Origin: Varroa destructor
Lineage: Eukaryota > Arthropoda > Arachnida > Mesostigmata > Varroidae
DNA length: 64,000 nt
Assembly (NCBI RefSeq): GCF_002443255.2
Contig: NW_019211458.1
Location: forward strand, 29,850,485 to 29,914,484
Direction of reading: 5' to 3'
Shown here: piece after piece, positions 1 through 13,858 of the stretch
How positions within the stretch are numbered: the stretch's first letter is position 1
Layout: the number at the start of each line of letters is the position of its first letter
The notes under the pieces: model-generated
What the model saw: the letters and a program-made list of their open reading frames with translations, nothing else
Told to the model about the DNA's origin: nothing
Databases searched by the model: none
Program-made: the position numbers and the translations under genes

Positions 1-2740
1 TGTTCTGTTTTTCTGGGCTTTTGTTGCTGTATATCGGATAGGCTAGTTGCCCAGTTCGAAACCAAACCGATTCGGTCTGCTGCTTCTGTCGACGTTTTTT
101 TGGTTTTCATGGTAAGGCGTCTCCTTCACCGATCGAACCCCAAAGCTGGAAAGATTTGACTTTCTGTTAGGGAACGGCGAGCGTGCACATGCACATATGT
201 ATTGACCTAAACTGGCGCTCTTTGAGTGAAATCAATTCTGTATGGCGAACTCTACCGCGAACACATCTGAAGCCCCTTTGGTCTGAATAGAGGAGAACGG
301 ACATGTACATGTGTTCCATATCGATGTAGTATAGCCTCAATAATGCAGAAGTACCCGTTATATAATGGGAACTATATTACCTGTATTGGGCATTCTTTAT
401 GAAATATTCGGCAATTTATTCTGAAGTTGTTTTTTTCGCCTAGATTAACATAGGGCTTATGATTTACACACAATGTTTTCCTCTCTGGGGTTGTTACTAC
501 GGGTCTGTTTAGGAACTGTTAACCATTATCCCAGTTTTTGTCTAAAACCCGTGCCATAACATGCAGTTTTCAACTGATAATGCCTCGTCGAGAAGAAACT
601 TATCCATTCATATCAAGCATGATCAACTTTAAAAAATCTAGGATCATTTTTGCGAAAAATGGCTTCTTTCAATGCTTGTGGCAGACTGAAGCATACATCT
701 TCTATTGACGCTTTTACGTAGCGCGTTGACAAATTTAGCTGGGATCTGAAGTAGTATGCGCTTCAATCAAGTCCTTTAAATAAACAGATAGTTACTAGAA
801 TCTGCTACAACAGAAAGATGTCAGAATTGTTTATGATAACCTTGTGAAATATTGAAACAACAAATCAGATACGCTTTCTTTCTACTCCTGGCTAACAGTT
901 TTCAGACGGTAAAAGTCAATCTGTTATTAACCTATATACTTCAATATATTTTGCCTTCAACTGTTACTTCGCAAAAAGGATGGACAATTTCTTAAAGAGC
1001 CAGTATTGCTCTGCGCTTCGAAAGGCCAACGTACGATAGTGTTATGCTTCCCTTCCATCATACGACGAGTACCATTATCACATTTCACGGTACGCTTTTA
1101 CACCTTTTTTACAATTGAATCATATTGTTGTAACGGCGCGTGAATTATTACCCACAATAGATGCAAGCGTGTGTCCCGTAAGCGTGAAACAAGCCATAGA
1201 ACGCTGTGACTACTTTTCTTTAGTTTAGTATATACACTAGCCAATGCAAAGTCAAGAGTCATCCGAGATATAAGCAAAGTATTTGATCAGTGGGCTATTT
1301 TAACAACTCACTTAATATCATATAGCCTTAATGAGTTCTTTCAACTCTCGCTATTTACAAGAGGAACGCGACCACCATTGGCTATTCGATAATTTACAGG
1401 AAGCAGACGACTTGAAGTTCTTTCCCAAATGTTCCAACAGAGACTCGCTTTCAATATAATTGGTCAAAGAACTTTTGCGCCCGATCGAGTCAGCAAATTC
1501 TATTCAGACTAAGATTTATTTAGAACAACTAGTTGAGTTCCTGTCATAGAAACGGCGGCGCATCAGCGGATCTCAGCGGAGTTAGCGCTTATGGGTGGCT
1601 TCAACCATTGCTTTCAACAGCATTTTTCCATGCAGACGAAAACTCTGACACCGACGATAGATACGATAGTCTCACTTACCATTAAGGTACATACATATCT
1701 GCACTCATACCCGTAGAATCATTCACTCACGACTACTCAACTATGGCACGTCTCCATTTACCGAATCCACCTCTGAATTTTTTCCTGTCGCTAAAGAGGA
1801 CAAGGTATTTTACAGGTTATTGACATTTGGTGAACTTTTGTAAGATTTGCTTTTTAGACACAAACGTTCAATCCGTCTTAGGCAGTCGGTTAGCATAAGC
1901 ATCAAATTGTGTTTGACCCAAGAGTGTTTCGGCAAACGCGCACAATCGAGCCATATTAAATTAATTGCTATCGAACAGCATTGCGATCTATCGTTCCTGT
2001 GCCTGTGAATTCTAGGCCGATTCACGGAAGCGATTCATAGGCGCCCCCCTCCCCCCCCCTCCCCCTCTGATCTGGCGCAAATGGTTTAGTAAACATTTCG
2101 GCTGGGGACCGTATTCCGTGAATTAAGGTTCGTGGTTGAATCTGTCGATGCTATGAATTTTTGTGGTAAGCAGTACAGGTTGACAGCTTAGATGGCAATA
2201 ATTTGCACAGGAGGCGGGTGCCTCAAATGAGGGCATAGCGCACAAATCAGTAAGCTTAACCTGTCAGGAACAGTGGCAAGGTAGACTGGCAGGCGAATCG
2301 ATCACGTCGAAGCCGTGATGACGGTCACGAGCAATTCATCTTGGTGTCCGGAATAAACGTATTGAGACGGTAGTGCCCGACTGTGGTGATAGCCTTCTAA
2401 AATCATGTCATCGTTCGTTTCTTTTCAATCAAAAGTATTATCTAACTAGAAATAGGGATTTGAGTGATATCTAGATGGAATATTATAAAAAGCTTGCGGT
2501 AACGTAACAACAACAATTATTAATATTCGTACCGTGCTTCGTATTTCGTCTATTTGGAAAATCTTTGCGTTTCTCAGTGACCCGATGACGCCATGAAGAA
2601 CCGGATAAATCTACATTGTTGTTAGCTTCTCCTAACAGTTCAGGACCGCTTTTACGTACGTCAAGAAGACCTTGACAAGCGACGGGCCCAGCAGCATGTT
2701 GTATTTGGTATGACAGTATGTGATATAATGTAATCTAATT
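1..2740. other. Non-genic stretch, nothing recognised
   Basis: I see no tRNA, no recognisable protein fragment and no large repeat in this stretch. Reading frames are short and broken on both strands. The only low-complexity feature is the C-rich tract listed at 2044-2068. Confidence 0.5.
2044..2068. repeat. C-rich pyrimidine tract
   Basis: An almost pure C run interrupted by four T residues (blocks of 6, 9, 5 and 1 C). It is simple-sequence DNA, probably length-variable, and its complement is a G-run series that could form four-stranded structure. Confidence 0.9.
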
Positions 2741-2822
2741 GGTCCATATGGCCCGTCTAGTTGCGGAGCCTACTGCGGAAAGCAGCGAAAGCGACACGTT
2801 TAGATTTTACATTACACGGCAG

Positions 2823-2937
2823 AATTACAATCACTAAATGGCTCTCTTGTCTTTCCGTCCTGCTATGTGGCGAGGTGATATTCTTCAATGAGGACGCGCT
2901 AAAAGGAACGACGAGATATTATTGTGAAGTGTTGGAA
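2823..2937 (+). CDS. Candidate internal exon, function unknown
   Basis: An AG acceptor at 2821-2822, preceded by a moderately T-rich stretch, opens a 38-codon frame. It closes on a consensus donor (A|GTAAGT at 2938). The translation contains a short hydrophobic stretch (WLSCLSVLLCGEVIFF) followed by a charged segment. The length of 115 nt leaves one base before the first full codon and ends in phase 0. No family is recognised. A splice-like pair can arise by chance, so this is only a signal-based guess. The neighbouring GTT repeat gives artificial open frames on both strands just downstream. Confidence 0.15.
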
Positions 2938-3117
2938 GTAAGTGAATCTTATCTTGGCATCTTTTGCTGTCGGCCACTGCGGCGGGCGCTGTTCGACGTC
3001 GCTGATACCGAAACCGCATTGGCGAACTGTCATTACTGCCACTGTTGCTACTGGAACCGCAAAAGTAACAGCTATCGAAGCAGACGCCGCTACCGACAGG
3101 CCGATAACCATAATGAC

Positions 3118-3140
3118 GTTGTTGTTGTTGTTGTTGTTGT
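3118..3140. repeat. (GTT)n microsatellite
   Basis: Seven full GTT units plus GT. It creates poly-Val/poly-Leu frames on the plus strand and a poly-Asn frame on the minus strand, which explains the overlapping open frames at 2.9-3.3 kb. Confidence 0.95.
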
Positions 3141-3329
3141 CACATCTGTTCTTGTCAGGTATTGAGGTGAACACAGATACTGTTTGGATACAATGAAGCG
3201 ACAAGAGTGATGCGACTCGCTTCTCGTATGTGTACTCCGCGTTGAACCGAAAAGCTGGACACAGCACAACTACGAAAAATGGAAAAATCAACAGAACCGC
3301 TGTGGTTGACAATTGTTTTTGGTGCATAT

Positions 3330-6300
3330 CTTTTTGGCTGAGAACTTTAAATGCCCGGCTTAAATTGTATAATAGGTACTCTGGCCCCAGCTCACAGTAT
3401 AGGTTGGATTACGCTTCAATCAAAATATAAATGGCCTTTTAGCACCGAACACTAAAATCAATGAACATATGGAAGTTCAAAAGCTGGAGGTGTTTGCACG
3501 AATATTTAAAGCCCTGATAGATTACCACCTGCCCGCCCATGTGGCCGTGGAGGAATACTTGCAGAAATGGCTTGAGAACCGCCTAAGCAGAAGGGTGGCA
3601 GATATAAATATGTGCCAAAATCTCGATCCGAAATAGGAATGGTACTCGATTTGAATAGCTATTGGCAGTTTCCCACGATATACCGGCACACATTTTTCAG
3701 CGCGTACGGCCTCCATAAACTGATGGGGTTAGCTATTTGACTTGGACATTTGGGCGCATTGGTTCTGTTTCCCAGTGGAGGGGTTCGCTGAAAAAGCTGA
3801 AAAGAGCTTCGCCGCAAAAAAACACTACGTTGACCCATCTATTGTATTTGTATTCAAAGAGTTGTGTCCTTAAGTTAGGCACGTCTAATACGTTGCAAAT
3901 GTGATGCTTAAATTGTTCAAAAGAGCAATGAATTCTTTGGTATCGGACGCTTGGCGTTACAGTAAGACGGGGATTCATGCCCGATTGAAGCCGACCTCCC
4001 AGGCGAGATAAATATCGTAAATTTCAGAATTCATTAAAATAACTAGATAACTAACTCAAATTCGTGGCTGCACGACCAGAAGATAGACTTACGTGATGCA
4101 TCACGAGTTCGTTAAGCAGCAGTAGCAACAATTTGCGAAACTTACTCGGTACTTGTGCATAGCTATTCAGGGTGAACAGGAATAGGAATATATCTCGCGT
4201 AAAACGCTATGGCTGTATGGATTTCTGCTTGAGCTTTAACTGATCTTCGCTATCTCTCTATTGTTGTAGTCACCGTTACATTTACGGCAATATTCAAGCA
4301 GGTTTGTCATTTTTCGACTTTTATTTACTACAACGCTACGAGTCGTAAGCGAGATAGTTCTAAAATGTTGAATATTTTCTTTTATGAAACATATTGAATA
4401 CATGGCATTGAAAAGCCATGAGCGTGAAGAAGGTGGTGATTTTCTCCTCATTTTACTTTGAACACGTGCATATATCTACTGCGACCTACAATCAAGAAAA
4501 GCTATTTTGATCACCGAAGCCCCCCAGGCCCCTCTGCCACAAAGGACAACATACGCTGAACCTTGAGCAGGCGTATCCATGTCGTTCGAACAAAATCAAC
4601 ATGTTCTTATACGGATGCTGATCATATCTATTACGGCGCACGGTACCTAATTATGTTTATGCGAGCTAGTTTATCCAAACCATTCTTAGAGGCACCTCTG
4701 GCTGCAAACACAGGCACAAAGACACCGGTCCTTTTCACCCCTATATCGATAAAATTCATTTTCTGTCTATGCTTTTGTGTACAACTGACTAGATAAGAAC
4801 TAATGATCGTTTATGAAATCATATGAGGATCACTAAAAAAAAAACGTCAGTATCTCGTGTCACTGTTGACCGTTCTTGTTTCTTCGCCAAGGATATTTTT
4901 TCCTAAATTAGTTTGCCAATTTATCCCTTCTCTGTAGCAAAGAACACGTCCTTAAATGTATGTTCGGAATGTATTGTGAACTCACGGTAAGCGTTCCTCC
5001 CCGACCTCGCTTGAGCTATGCTTTCGGGAAGAGAATGGAATGATCGGTGAAGACCGATGCCAGTTTTTTCTTTTGCCATTTGGCACGCGTATATTGCTTA
5101 CGGTGATATAGGAACAAAATCCTATATCCTATCCGGAAATTTTTAAATAAACTATATAAAGCTTAAATTGCGCTTAAGCAGGTATGATATTCTTTAGAAG
5201 GGCGTTGATTTTCTATAGAAATTTCTCGTTAGCCTCTGGAATATTTTGCACAGTAGAAATAGCCGCGAGCCTTGAAAAACTTTACAGTAATTACTATTTT
5301 ATAAAAAAAAAATGCTTTGAAATGGCTGGCAACTGAACGGCAAGACAGTTGCTAAGGGTCCTCTCAGCGTAGCTATGATATAATAAATACGTTGAAAAAA
5401 CGGCTTACTGGTTTATGTTAACAGCGGTTTGTAGTACTGAACATGTTCCAGCTCAGTCGCGGAAACAAATCCGCAAGAAACTTAAAGAGCCGTTGTATCA
5501 CGGTAGTAACAAAAATCAAAATTCACTAGAGAGAGTCAAATGATATTAAACATTAACGATCAGTTCACCATAACGTACATTTTTATATACATTTCGAGAA
5601 TAACTTTAAATATTTCACAGAAGCTTAAAAATGTTTTTAGTGCTGTTTATGTTAAGACGGCAGATGAAATTTATTCGTGTCGTTGTTCCACTACCCATCG
5701 GGATCGTCGAAAGTCCCAGTCGCAGCCAGCGCTTTGTTCTACCCCTCAGTTTCCTCTTCTTGGAAATGTCGCTACGATTCAACTGCTGCACCGGTAGATG
5801 ACGCCTCTCAAACGAGTTCCGTCACTCCAGTGAACAATTTTGGCAAGTTACCCATTTCATTATCAAGAGTCTTTTGTTTAAGTTGCGCAACTATGGTTCG
5901 TCCCTTCTTCTGATTCCCCGTCTTTTACGCCCTGAACAAATCCCTACAATCGATACCCACGATCACCATGATAACAGCAATTATTGCCATTGATATTTTT
6001 ATACAGTCCAAGTACTAATCCCAATGACCCCTCCGCCCGAGCCATGGTTCCTCTGACCTGCTGATTCGACGCATCAGCCATGCCACTCAGAGTGCTGACG
6101 GAAGTCGGATCCTGGTTGATGGCCAATCCTGTATGTAGTTATTAACTATATACGTATTTATGCAATATAGGGGCAGGAGTGTACATCAAAAGCTGCTCGC
6201 TGTATCGAGTACCATGCCGCGGGTTCTGTTAGTCAGTGATTACTTATGTCTCAATGATGATGCAGACGGCAGCGTACAACATCGCAGCCACCCGATCCAA

Positions 6301-6560
6301 TAAAACATACATGATGCTGGCAGCTCGATTGATTGGCTTGCCGCAACTTCTAGGCCTCTCAAGACGAAGATCAGGACCAGAAACTGTGAAATGTGTACTA
6401 AATTTGTTTATTTCGAGCCCTTACATCAGAACAGGTCTAAACTAGCATGAAATTTTCAATATTGCTTGCTTCAATTCTTGTATCTTATGTTGATATTATA
6501 GCAACGTTTTTAAACATTTATTAGGTGAAATGAACGTAGCGATTGCCGATTTAGAAGTAA
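3330..6560. other. Non-genic stretch, nothing recognised
   Basis: Mixed-composition DNA with short frames only. It holds one small perfect inverted repeat (GATATAGGA at 5105-5113 with its complement at 5120-5128) and scattered A-runs. No RNA gene or transposon protein motif was seen. Confidence 0.45.
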
Positions 6561-6567
6561 AGACATC

Positions 6568-6584
6568 ATATATATATATATATA
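6568..6584. repeat. (AT)n microsatellite
   Basis: Seventeen bases of alternating A and T. Confidence 0.9.
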
Positions 6585-6706
6585 CCCATGATATATACCT
6601 ATGATAAATATTGGCTTAAAAGCGTGAGTTCTTTAAGTAAGTTAATCATTTCTCGAAGTTCTCAAAGATTACTTATAAACACAAACTGCAGCTTCACATT
6701 AGCTCC

Positions 6707-6889
6707 ATGTTATTAATAATGTTAATAATTTATTTAATTCTTATACTAGGTGTTGATAAAGCATTAGAAGATATAAAATATTCATTCGAAAATATCGAAG
6801 CTCGACGAAACAGCTTCATTGACAACGTCACAGTGAATACTTTATCCGTAAATACTGCGCATGAAAACGCGTTCAACCGTAAACGGTAA
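6707..6889 (+). CDS. Candidate small secreted or membrane-anchored protein (60 aa)
   Basis: This ATG-initiated frame encodes 60 residues. The first 15 or so are almost all Leu, Ile, Met and Val (MLLIMLIIYLILILG), like a signal peptide or signal anchor. The remainder is hydrophilic and helix-prone (VDKALEDIKYSFENIEARR), ending in a basic NRKR. Base composition is AT-rich like the flanks, and the initiation context is poor (no purine at -3). I recognise no family. A hydrophobic N-terminus is easy to produce from AT-rich DNA, so chance remains the main alternative. It could also be the first coding exon of a longer protein. Confidence 0.2.
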   Translation: MLLIMLIIYLILILGVDKALEDIKYSFENIEARRNSFIDNVTVNTLSVNTAHENAFNRKR

Positions 6890-8236
6890 CGAAGTGTTGT
6901 TAGACGATCCTGGCAGGACCTTGCAATGGCCTAATTAGAAATAGATCGATCTCGAGCACTAAACTAACGGTTTCAATATCGATACTCGGGGATATATGCG
7001 TTGGCCTTCAGCAAAATGTAGTCGTCTCTCTAGTATCGATATAGTTTCTAGTTGAACTCTCAGTTCGGGATGTCTTCCAGATAGCGTTGTTATACGACGG
7101 TCGGCCCAAATTCATCCAGCGACATTTAATAGACTTTCTATAATGGTCGGTACAAATAGTACATTTGCTAGCCAGGCCGATCATCGAAGCTAATTGCTTA
7201 AATTACTTTTTCACAGAAAAAAAAAAAAGTTTACACATTAAGTTTCTAGATAATTGCTAAGCTCCAAGTTTTTGGTTTTAGGTTGAAAGCAAGCGCGTTA
7301 ATATACTTTGACTTGTAGACAAAGTCCACAAGGGGCGCACAGCGTTCCATATTGTCGTCCAAATTTACTCCTATTTGATGTAGCCTAGAATCCATATTCT
7401 GTTTTAGATTTTAGACTTACCGGTGTAAGCGTGCAAGTAATTCTATTACTTTGGTAAATAAGGGTAAGGTAATTGTCGCTTTATTTGGATTTGGGCGGAT
7501 GTGGGTTTCATGAAACAACGACGAAGCTTTTACTTACATCGGACAACAAATCCAAGCTAAAAGAACATTGAGTCCTTCCATTTATCGGGGCGCGTATAAC
7601 ACGACTGGCGGTAATTTCCCGGTATTTCGCGATGACTACGATAGATCGAAATACCGTCATGTAACTTCTATCAATATAATGATAATGGACGGCTGAAAAA
7701 CAACTAATGATTTAGATCTTCTGTAAGCGCGCTGCCCTCGTGATCATTCAAAAAACTGAAAATTCGTATTGCGCGAGAAGCACCGTCAGTGACTAGTGAC
7801 AATGACGAACGCCGTTGGTCGACAGTTCTTAGATAGTATCAATTGATGATTATAAATACAGTAGAGTTAGTTATACTACTATTTACGCATACTGGGTTAC
7901 GTTTGAATTTCAGTTGCATTGAGCCCATGCTTGCTGTTGCTGTTGTTTTCCGATTGACTGACGGCCTGCTAATAAACCATGGCCACCCCGGGAAGCATGA
8001 AAGCGTCTCCGAAGAGTCTCCTGTTAAATGTTTTGTATAACATGCACAATCGTATATACAATACCATAAACTTCTCTCAGGAAGATGTGTTTGACGTTGT
8101 ATCAATACAACGCCTCTGATGGAGTAAACATCCCCGCCTCCCCATCCAGAGTTTTAGGATACCTGTTCAAGTATAGCGGCTATTGTGTAACGGTCTGGTT
8201 GGCGCTAGGTGAAGCGAAAACTGGCTGAAGCCGGAG

Positions 8237-8251
8237 GAAGAAGAAGAAGAA
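8237..8251. repeat. (GAA)n short repeat
   Basis: Five GAA units followed by A-rich sequence. On the minus strand it reads as TTC repeats and yields poly-Ser frames. Confidence 0.85.
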
Positions 8252-8754
8252 AAAGGTTTCTCAATCTTTCCGATTTCGTGGACGAACGAATCCGTTGCGG
8301 AAGGAACTGTGTTAGAAGAATCGCAGCCGTATCTCTTGCGGTCAGGTTTTGTACGTATACGGTGAATACTGTTGCTCATCTTGTGTCAGATTCTATTATC
8401 CGGATGCTACCACCTTTCGAGTAGTGCCTATCTATAAGTATAGCAAAGAACTGGATTAAACTATGGTAGTTGTACAACTCTGCGCATATCCGTCGGTGTT
8501 TTTTGAACCTTATAGATAGATAAACCGTAGTGCGCCGGCTAAAGCTGACCTGGTAAAGACTGTGGCAGACAAGCATCCATTGTTTGGAAAGATGACGAGA
8601 AAGGCTTATACTTCGAACGTCTGTCTGTTGTATACGAGAAATAGATTTTTCCCTCTTCCTAAAATTTCCTTAACGTTTGACTGAAGTGCGAACCAGATCG
8701 GCTCCAGGGGACTAAGCCACTATAGAAAACTTCAATTTCATCGCACGCTTGAGT

Positions 8755-8787
8755 TTTTTTAGGCGACAACAATTTTTTAGGCGACAA
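8755..8787 (+). repeat. 15-bp direct repeat, two copies
   Basis: The word TTTTTTAGGCGACAA occurs at 8755-8769 and again at 8773-8787, a period of 18. It looks like a recent small tandem duplication. Confidence 0.9.
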
Positions 8788-9023
8788 TGACAAAAATGGC
8801 AAGGCTTAACCGAGATAGTACTACGGAATTTTACAGTATATTATTTGCTTGCCTCCCTCACATTGCTTTCAAAGAAATATTACCGCTGGTGATCCAGTTC
8901 GTTATAACCAAAGTTCTAAGCAAGTTGGCCACCCGGTTAACCATATATGCCTATGCATCTAACAGTCGTTATATAATGTTATAAACAAATGGCAACTTTT
9001 TGCCGTCCAGAAAAAAAGTTAGC

Positions 9024-9047
9024 CTTTCTTTCTTTCTTTCTTTCTTT
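9024..9047. repeat. (CTTT)n microsatellite
   Basis: Six perfect CTTT units, running into ATTT-like units downstream. Confidence 0.95.
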
Positions 9048-12000
9048 ATTTATTGCAATTAAGTTATTAAATAACAATATAGTTTCACATTTTAGAACCT
9101 GATGACTATACGTCAGTGGGCACCGCTTTATCCTGGAACGTTAGCGCGAGCGATACCTTAATACGGAAAAGGAGAAAATGTAAGATTTTTTTCAAAAGCA
9201 AAATATAGAAAGGGCTTCAAGACGCTGTTAATAGGTGCATATGCTACATTTACTGCTACCGAAAGTTATACGTACTTTCACTCTGAGATACCGGGCTCGT
9301 CACATAACTAGCCATAGGTACTCACGTTCAGCTAGCCACACACATACTAGAACAAACAAGATTCTATTCATGGTGGTCGTGTTTACTCCAAACGGTCGAT
9401 CTTTTCTTATATCGTTTTGGAGTACTTGTTATTTAAGTAAGGTTCTCTACCAGCATACATATAAGATCTACCTTCAAGCAGGCTGGACAGGAGATTTAAT
9501 AGAAATACATTTTAGTGCGGTCAGGTCTATTGTCCTGCTGAAGTATTGGCCATAAAATGGAGGTTTTCTACTAAGAGCGTGTAAATATATTGTAAATGAA
9601 TTCGCGTTTTTGTAGCCTGTCGTCGGAAATCGCAAACTGGTACCGTCTCTACGTGCCTACCTCCGCAAGGTTAACCTGTATGAGCTAAACAAGTTTGTTT
9701 AAAAAGGATGTGGATGAGTGGTTGATTCATCTTTTCTGGAAGATTTATCATTTTCCGAAATTTCAAGTACAGATATACGCATAGATAGGAAGATAATGAA
9801 GAATGCAACCGCGTCATTTTACACAGATTGTACTGCACGACCAAATGATATACAATCACCGCTGCATCGAATTCTACCGCGTCGATAATAGTCATTCAAT
9901 GACACATTAAACACTTTTGATAAGCATTCAGCATGGGATACAATGCCGCTTTCACAGTGGGCTAATCATACCCCCGTGCCGTTCCGGACAACAGTCGCGA
10001 TCTTCTCCAAGAAAACCTCGACTTATCTAAGTGGCCAGCTCAATCAGGCCCGAAATGCAACAACTGGTAATCAATTTCCAACCTTTGTCCATCTTGATAA
10101 AGAGGGGCATGACATCTGATGATTCGGATCCGCGGGTCCGGTCCCGGGTCTACCGCTATTTTTCGGCTCGTATGTGGAACTTTTATCTATTTCAGTACAT
10201 CAGACCCATTGAGTTCACACTAATACGCAAGCTAATTTCATTGAAATTGACTAAACCGGATTGTGCAGACGTTGTGTATATGCTCGCTGTGCCGCGGTTT
10301 TCCGTCACTCAAGACAGAACTTTTATACGGTTTTTAATAGATCGAAGTACTCTAACACAAACTAGCATGAGCAAACGCTTTTCTATGGAAGTTTAAGTCC
10401 AAAGTGATCGCAGCGGAAGTGGGAATTCGACGTATAGAAAGATGAACATGTTGGAGGAACATGTTTAAAAAGTGAATTTGTGTGGAATTTTTAACAAACA
10501 AATCCTAAGTCAGTCGTCAATTTGTCCTGGACTGGGACTATCCAAGGGCTGAAAATTCTTTACTAAGGCCCCTCTCCAAGGCTCAATATAGCGTAATGCA
10601 TTTCAACCGTTAGATATAAACTGCTGATGTATAGATTGTCCCTAGTAGTACTGCTGACAACGAACGCAACTGCACAATACAAGGGGACAGAAATTTAATT
10701 AACGGTAGCCTGTCTCTACATCGATTTTTTACAGAAATGGCTGACAAGGGGTCGTCGCGTCTACAGTTGAAACACGCGTCGTCAAAGCAAACCAATATAG
10801 TACCCTAAAACACTAATTAATACTTAGAGTACCTATTGTTTCATATGTCGATTGTATTTAATTGCAATGGTTAACCGGGCAAGGGTATTGGATAGGATGA
10901 ACTGCTATTGCTGTTTGACAGCTTTACAAAGAAAAGAACTTACGAAAGTCTCGCCGTGCGATGGAAATGGGCTTGGTGCAGAAAGGGCTGTAGTTTTTAG
11001 GCCGTTCCTAGAGAATCTGCACCAAACACTCGGTAAATACTTGCAAATGTGCCTTAGGAATCATTCGAGTTGTAATTTTGTTATACCGCACATTGTCTTT
11101 CAATACATTGCGGCGTCCGTAATAAAACTGAATCTTGATCCGACAGACGTTGCAACTGATCTGCTAAAGGATTTATAAGCATCGCGTTGACTCTGACAGG
11201 GATGAACTGCAATCTAATCTTTTTCAACGTAAATTTCGTTGATAATAGATCGGAGAACCTACGCCACTTGACTCTGTTAAGGAAAGTGTCATGGCGCAGA
11301 GAATTTCATGAAACTTTTCTCCGGTAGAAAAGCCACTGTTCAGATAACACCATCTTTGATGATACTCAAGGAATCAATAACTAACGATTGGATGTTAAAA
11401 TAAGAGATAATATTATAATTGATAACTATGTTAGATATCATCAAAGAGCGCTAAGATTTTTGTTTGAGGTCAAGCGCTCTGCGTCTTCAGCTCTCTACGC
11501 GCGCACTCGTATTGTACCTTAGGTTTTATCGCTTTTGAACCACTCGTAGCGCAATGTAACAATGCGTGGATATACTCGCTTGTCGCAGCAAAATTTAACG
11601 CGTGTCGTTCTAATTATCGTTCATTTGGAATATATGTCTTTTAAATGCAACTCGTATCCCCAGAAATCTTATTATATATTTTTTGATAGTTAGCATTTCG
11701 ATAATTATGTGCTCCCATGCACAAAGGAGTCCAGTCAACTCAAGTGCAAGGTAGGTTATATTTTTTCCTATTTGAATATCGGTGCTTCATGACTAAAGCT
11801 GAAGCACTGCTATGATTGTGCGCCTCTTATTTAACAGTTCGATGACCAAGATGGTTGATATTCTCCAAACAGAATTGCTCTGCAGGTTCTAGGTGGTACC
11901 GTTTCAGCTGGGGTTTCATGAATGGAATCATTTGCAGGGTGCGTTAGGTTAGCGTTTCCTCCGAAGTCTCCAGCGCCATGGCAGGATTAAGTGGCCATGG

Positions 12001-13814
12001 CGCTTTTGATACGCCATCATACTAACCCTAGTATATTAATACTATGTTACGACAGTAGGTCTATACCGGAGGTCCAGGTTCACTCCCCGATACATATCGC
12101 GGAAATCCATAATAATTCGTGGAACTGTTTTGATTATACATTAACTGCTTGTAATTGCAGTAGTTACATAGAAGTCGATGAGAGGTTGTGGAGAACAAAA
12201 AAAAAAAAACGTTACTCTGAAAGCCGCTAACAGAGCATAATCAGCGAGTAGAAAAATCGAATACACTAGCATAGCGATACCCATAGTTGTGTGCTGCACC
12301 GACCGGAAATTGACATGAAACAACACGACCCAGTAGGCCGAATCTGCTCCAGTGTTGTCCTTAACGAACGTAACAGAGTTTCAGAAAAGAGTCTGATTTC
12401 TTCATATGCAGTAATTCAGATGATCAAGATGGTACAAGTACAAATGACAATCGTGAATGATAGCATTTACTGACAAGAGAGGTTGATTAGATGCGCGCAT
12501 GAGTCTGTCTTCGGGATTAGACCTACCGTTTTTTCTGAGGTTTACCTTGGATGCTGTTGCCTTAACTAATTTCTCTCAGAGCATGCAACGAAGTACGACT
12601 AGGCCCGATTTCAACTTTCGATCCTCTTAACCTGAATGTCTTTAAGGTTAGCGGCCGAAATATGAGCACTCTCCTCACCACGGGAACATCCGACCCATTG
12701 CTGTTACCCACTTATTCAGGCTAATACTCTTCACGAGGTTATACGATAGTTGTCACTGTGGACGGCCGCTTAAATATCGGAGCTTGTCAAATTAAGGTCA
12801 CTCCTTGAGCCAATCTTTACTGAATGTGCCGCAGTAATCATTTTGAGTTAACTATTTGTAGGTTGATTATGAAAAAATAGATTACAATTAAACTAACTTT
12901 TCAGAAAAAAAAAACAGTAAACGTATTCAAAGGTAAATTCTAAAGGTATTCAAAAATAAAGTCCACTTATAATAATCGATATCCTCGAGCAGGTATTCCG
13001 GCATCATAAAATTATAGGGATGACATTACATAAACGAGCACATCTTTCGAACTAGGCCAATAGCTAATTCAGAAGTTGACTCAGACGTAGTGCATGTAGC
13101 CACCGTGTTTCGACCATATGAAGCCAGCGGAACGGCACATTAAAGGAACACACCCTCACCGGTGAGGACTAACACAGCAAAACCCCGGTTTTTCAGAAGT
13201 ATGCCCTTCTACCAGTAAGGGCGTTTAAGTAAAACCAAAGTGTTCGAACATCTGGAGCAAATCACCATCGCTAATAGTTCAGCTTGATCGCTATTAGTTA
13301 ACTGTTAGTAAAGGGATAAAGAGTGCGTTGATGATGATCGGCCCAGTACATACAGAGCGATATATAGCAAAAAAAACGTTTGTCGGCCGGGAGATATTCA
13401 GCCATGGTTAATCGAGAGTCGCTCACCGAAGCCAAAAATAAATAACAGGTTGGTTTTCTATTAAACAGCGCGGAGTCCAACGCTAACACACAGCCCCGTT
13501 CTTCGCAGAGCTTTCACTCTCATATTAGGAAAAGGGCGGCCTTTTAGTAGATAAAAAGGCAAAAATAACTCTTGGCAAATGGAACCGCACTTAAATTGCT
13601 GAGAACAAAAAAGTACTTTTGCTTGGTAATACGAAAACCTGCAGACCTGATAATTGTGTATTGAGTATTAACATACGATTTGGACCGCTCAGTGATGAGT
13701 GAAGCGGGAAACGACATAGACGTATTTTCGATGACAGTGAGATGAAACCAGAGGGTAACGTTATGTGGCATTATTGCCAATAGACGATGTTCATTCAGTG
13801 TATTAGGTGGGGCA

Positions 13815-13858
13815 TGAGTGAGTGAGTGAGTGAGTGAGTGTGTGTGTGTTGGGGGGGG
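13815..13858. repeat. Compound microsatellite (TGAG)6-(TG)n-G8
   Basis: Six TGAG units are followed directly by a TG run and then by eight G. The gradation from tetranucleotide to dinucleotide to mononucleotide suggests stepwise slippage. Confidence 0.95.

Larger units (their letters stand above)
6900..13800. other. Non-genic stretch with simple repeats only
   Basis: Frames of up to about 120 codons occur (for example 10031-10396 and 10852-11178, plus strand), but neither begins at ATG and neither has a recognisable motif or convincing flanking splice signal. GAA and CTTT repeats and a short direct repeat are listed separately. No RNA gene was seen. Confidence 0.4.

Noticed and set aside
2899..3327. 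142-codon minus-strand frame with poly-Asn
   Set aside because: It is lengthened by the GTT repeat, has no ATG in good context and is in competition with two plus-strand frames over the same DNA.
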